A DNA stretch of 38,103 nucleotides from the NCBI RefSeq assembly GCF_008041835.1, contig NZ_VRYE01000003.1, forward strand, positions 1-38,103. The letters run 5' to 3'. Every line of letters begins with the position of its first letter. The first letter of the stretch is position 1. Source of the DNA: Ectopseudomonas mendocina (GTDB lineage: Bacteria; Pseudomonadota; Gammaproteobacteria; Pseudomonadales; Pseudomonadaceae). The position numbers and the translations under genes are program-made. The notes under the pieces are model-generated. The model had not been told where the DNA came from and did not search any database. It saw nothing but the letters and a program-made list of their open reading frames with translations. Positions 35,642-38,103 of this stretch are shown one piece after another.

Positions 35642-35773
35642 CCGGCTACCCCGAGTGCGGCCGACAGGGCCATCCAGATCGCCATTCCCCATCGGGCCGG
35701 CAAGCTGTCGGTGCAATGGCCGGGCAACGACCCTGAAGGCTGCGCCCGCTTCCTGCGCGAGCTGCTGAAGTGA
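35642..35773 (+). pseudogene. tnpA: IS66 tnpA, C-terminal remnant
   Basis: About 43 codons ending in TGA 35771-35773 read AIQIAIPHRAGKLSVQWPG...FLRELLK, the usual end of the IS66 accessory protein TnpA. The N-terminal part with its helix-turn-helix is absent; sequence left of about 35640 is no longer IS66-like. The stop overlaps the GTG start of tnpB, the normal IS66 arrangement. Confidence 0.8.
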
Positions 35774-36101
35774 TCCGCATCGAGCGCATCTGGCTCGCCA
35801 CCGAGCCGCTGGACATGCGCGCCGGCACTGAAACTGCGTTGGCTCGGGTGGTTCAGGTTTTCGGTGCGGCGCAGCCGCACTGTGCCTACCTGTTCACCAA
35901 CAAGCGCGCCAATCGGATGAAGGTGTTCGTGCACGATGGCTTCGGCATCTGGCTGGCCGCTCGCAGGCTGAATAAGGGGCGCTTCGTCTGGTCGGGCAAT
36001 GGGCAGGGGCAGCCGTTGGAACTCAGTACCGAGCAGTTGCAGGCCCTGGTGATCGGCCCTCGCAGCGTCTTGGGCCCAATGCCGAGATCAGGCTCCTGTA
36101 G
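35770..36101 (+). pseudogene. tnpB: IS66 tnpB, frameshifted near its end
   Basis: From GTG 35770 the frame reads MIRIERIWLATEPLDMRAGTETALARVVQVFGAAQPHCAYLF and RANRMKVFVHDGFGIWLAARRLNKGRF, typical of the IS66 Orf2 protein. After EQLQALVIG the expected LPWQRLGPNAEIRLL tail is found in another frame (QRLGPNAEIRLL, stop TAG 36099-36101), consistent with loss of about 4 nt near 36056-36063. The original frame instead continues with an unrelated tail to 36168. Confidence 0.85.
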
Positions 36102-36164
36102 CCGACGTGCAATTAGGCCAATGGCCTATCGCCGAGGGCGCCGGGATTCCTCACACTCGACGCC

Positions 36165-37675
36165 ATGAACCCTGCCGCTTTCGATCAGCTGACACCCGAG
36201 CAACTGCGCCAACTGGCCGCGCAGTTGAGTCAGCGCGTCGATCACCTGGAAACGCTCAACCAGCGGTTGAACCACGAACTCGCCGTGCTGCGGCGCCACC
36301 GCTTCGCCCGCCGCAGCGAGCAGCTCAATGCCGACCAGCTCAATCTGCTCGACGAGATGATCGATGCCGACATCGCCGCCATCGAGGCAGAGCTTGAGGC
36401 GGTCCGACAAAGTCCGCCAAGCGCGAGCTACGGCAGCAGCCCAAGCGAGCGCCTCTGCCGGCCGAACTGCCGCGCACGCTGATACTTCACGAGCCGGACA
36501 GCACCCAGTGTGCCTGCGGCTGCCAGCTCAAGCGCATCGGTGAAGACGTCAGCGAGAAGCTCGACTACACCCCGGGCACCTTCACCGTCGAGCGGTATAT
36601 CCGTGGCAAGTGGGTCTGCGCCCAGTGTGAAACGCTGATCCAGGCCCCAGTGCCGGCGCAGGTGATCGACAAGGGCATCCCGACTGCCGGGCTACTGGCT
36701 CAGGTCATGGTGGCCAAGTTCGCCGATCACCTGCCGCTATACCGCCAGGAAAAGATCTTCGCCCGCGCCGGGCTTGCCATCGCGCGTTCCACGCTGGCGC
36801 AATGGGTCGGCGCTTGCGGCGTCCAGCTGCAACCCCTGGTCGATGCCCTGCGCGACTGCCTGCTCCAGCAGGACGTCATCCTCGCCGACGAAACCCCGGT
36901 GCAGATGCTCGCCCCGGGCACGAAGAAGACCCAGCGGGCTTACGTCTGGGCCTATGCACCCAGCCCCTTCGCCGACCTGAAGGCCGTGGTCTACGACTTC
37001 AGGCCGAGTCGGGCTGGCGAGCATGCGCGCAGCTTCCTGGGCGACTGGCAAGGCAAACTGGTCTGCGACGACTTCGCCGGCTACAAGGCCAGCTTCGAGC
37101 AAGGCGTGACCGAGATCGGCTGCATGGCCCATGCACGGCGCAAGTTCTTCGACCTGCATGCCGCCAACCAGAGCCAACTGGCCGAGCAGGCCCTCCAGTA
37201 CATCGGTCAGCTCTACGATGTGGAACGCGAAGGGCGAGAGCTACTCGCCGAACAGCGACGGCAACTGCGCCAGGACAAAGCCAGGCCAATCATCGATGGC
37301 CTGCATAGCTGGATGCTTGGGCAGCGGCAGAAGGTGCCGGAGGGCAGCGCGATCGCCAAAGCACTCGACTAGAGCCTCAAGCGCTGGGCAGCGTTGGTGC
37401 GCTACCTGGATGACGGCAACCTCCCCATCGACAACAACTGGATCGAGAACCAGATCCGCCCCTGGGCCCTGGGACGCGCCAACTGGCTGTTTGCCGGCTC
37501 GCTACGCAGTGGCCAGCGTGGCGCAGCCTTGATGACGCTGATCCAGTCAGCCCGCCTGAACGGGCATGATCCGTACGCCTACCTGAAGGACGTGCTCACG
37601 CGCCTGCCGACGCAGAAGGCCAGCGCTCTGGCCGAGCTGCTGCCGCATAACTGGGTATCCGTCGGCAAGGTGTAA
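36165..37675 (+). pseudogene. tnpC: IS66 transposase tnpC with a frameshift and a nonsense codon
   Basis: The N terminus (MNPAAFDQLTPEQLRQLAAQLSQRVDHLETLNQRLNHELAVLRRHRFARRSEQ) is normal until about 36405-36415, where one base seems lost. The correct sequence resumes in another frame (KRELRQQPKRAPLPAELPRTL...) with a zinc-finger CACGC...CAQC. The DDE residues are visible in LADETPVQML, CDDFAGYK and DNNWIENQIRPWALGR. TAG at 37370-37372 replaces the usual Tyr codon in KALDYSLKRW. The natural stop is at 37675. Undamaged it would be about 503 residues, normal for the family. Confidence 0.92.
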
Positions 37676-37748
37676 TGCCCGTTCGCTTACCGTTCGCTTA
37701 CCGCGCAGCGCCCCCTACGCGCAGCTCTATTTTCCGCGCCGCAAAGAA

Positions 37749-37781
37749 GAAACCCCAGACCGCTGTGCGATCTGGGGTTTC
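37749..37781 (-). terminator. Terminator of the rRNA operon
   Basis: GAAACCCCAGA (37749-37759) and TCTGGGGTTTC (37771-37781) form an 11-bp stem. On the minus strand it follows 5S rRNA by about 8 nt and ends in TTTCTTCTTT. The stem is symmetrical and could also stop transcription arriving from the IS66 side. Confidence 0.9.
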
Positions 37782-37788
37782 GTATAGG

Positions 37789-37907
37789 AGCTTGACGATG
37801 ACCTACTCTCACATGGTGAAGCACCACACTACCATCGGCGATGCGTCGTTTCACTACTGAGTTCGGGATGGGATCAGGTGGTTCCAACGCTCTATGGTCG
37901 TCAAGCA
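37789..37907 (-). rRNA. rrf: 5S ribosomal RNA
   Basis: On the minus strand the sequence begins TGCTTGACGACCATAGAGCG, contains GGAACCACCTGATCCCATCC and GAACTCAG, and closes with GAGAGTAGGTCATCGTCAAG, so the ends pair as in Pseudomonas 5S rRNA. The length of about 119 nt is normal. Exact ends are good to one or two bases. Confidence 0.96.
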
Positions 37908-38044
37908 ATTCGGTTGGGATGTCGCGGTTAGGCGCTATCCCTTGGATACGTGATAGAGGCTTGTAGCTCTCGCAAATTTTCGGCTTTGTGTCGACTTCAC
38001 CATCGACACCCTCTGCTTTGAGGGCAGATTGTTTGGGTGTTATA

Positions 38045-38103
38045 TGGTCAAGCCTCACGGGCAATTAGTATTGGTTAGCTCAACGCCTCACAGCGCTTAC
38101 ACA
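38045..38103 (-). rRNA. rrl: 23S ribosomal RNA, 3' end only
   Basis: The minus strand from the window edge contains GTTGAGCTAACCAATACTAA and then GTGAGGCTTGACCAT, the conserved 3' end of 23S rRNA. The gene continues beyond the window. The spacer to 5S (37908-38044) shows no tRNA. Confidence 0.93.

Larger units (their letters stand above)
35618..37701 (+). mobile_element. Decayed, 5'-truncated IS66-family element
   Basis: The order tnpA (tail), tnpB, tnpC is that of IS66. The left terminal repeat and most of tnpA are missing. tnpB has a frameshift, and tnpC has a frameshift and a stop. The right side ends in CGTTCGCTTAC, whose reverse complement begins GTAAGCG as IS66 ends do; this 11-mer is present twice in tandem (37680-37690, 37691-37701), so the exact end is ambiguous. 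Confidence 0.88.

Noticed and set aside
37687..38064. A 125-codon minus-strand frame at the right edge
   Set aside because: It lies on the 5S rRNA, the spacer and the 23S rRNA end.

Overview
The window looks like a Pseudomonas chromosome, probably from the P. mendocina/oleovorans side of the genus. It is GC-rich, carries several Pseudomonas-type intergenic palindromes, and its first 16 kb run in nearly the gene order I remember from P. aeruginosa PAO1 around PA5295-PA5314. That order is an EAL/GGDEF protein, rep, xpt, cytochrome c5, pauR, dadX, a Rid protein, dadA, lrp, a YkgJ protein, a pauB-type oxidase, an MFS carrier, kauB and a cupin. The species call and the PAO1 comparison are from memory, not from a search.

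Core region (1-19771). Rep helicase and xanthine phosphoribosyltransferase are housekeeping genes. The rest is mainly amine and D-amino-acid catabolism. DadA and DadX, with a Rid protein between them and a divergent Lrp/AsnC regulator, degrade alanine. A PauR-type regulator, a PauB/PuuB-type FAD oxidase, a KauB/PuuC-type aldehyde dehydrogenase, and GabT and GabD make a route from polyamines through GABA to succinate. Gaps between genes hold terminators, REP-like palindromes and a nested pair of about 148-bp MITE-like elements (6859-7157).

Island 1 (19849-28470). A tRNA-Arg(CCG) gene (19772-19848) is the attachment site. A 48-bp copy of its 3' half recurs at 28423-28470. Between the copies are phased integrase-arm-like repeats, an Xre repressor, an excisionase-like gene and a tyrosine integrase that has lost its C-terminal catalytic half. 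They are followed by a cassette with a DMT-family transporter, a complete polar amino-acid-type ABC importer, a GcvA-like LysR regulator and a creatinase. Two copies of ATTAG-N5-CTAAT sit in front of the importer and creatinase transcription units, which suggests a LysR-controlled creatine (or related guanidino compound) utilisation module. Just before the right att copy is a relic of a second jetA start with its upstream region.

Island 2 (28471 to about 37701). The second att copy is followed by similar phased repeats and a complete type I Wadjet operon, jetABCD, on the minus strand. Wadjet is an SMC-like anti-plasmid system. Its upstream side ends at a perfect 18-bp-arm hairpin and a decayed, 5'-truncated IS66 element. 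The simplest reading is that two related islands integrated in tandem at the same tRNA gene. In one, the body of a jet operon was replaced by the creatine cassette. In the other, the jet operon survived but integrase and the far att site were lost.

Right edge (37746-38103). This is the end of a ribosomal RNA operon read leftwards: the 3' end of 23S rRNA, a spacer, 5S rRNA and a terminator.
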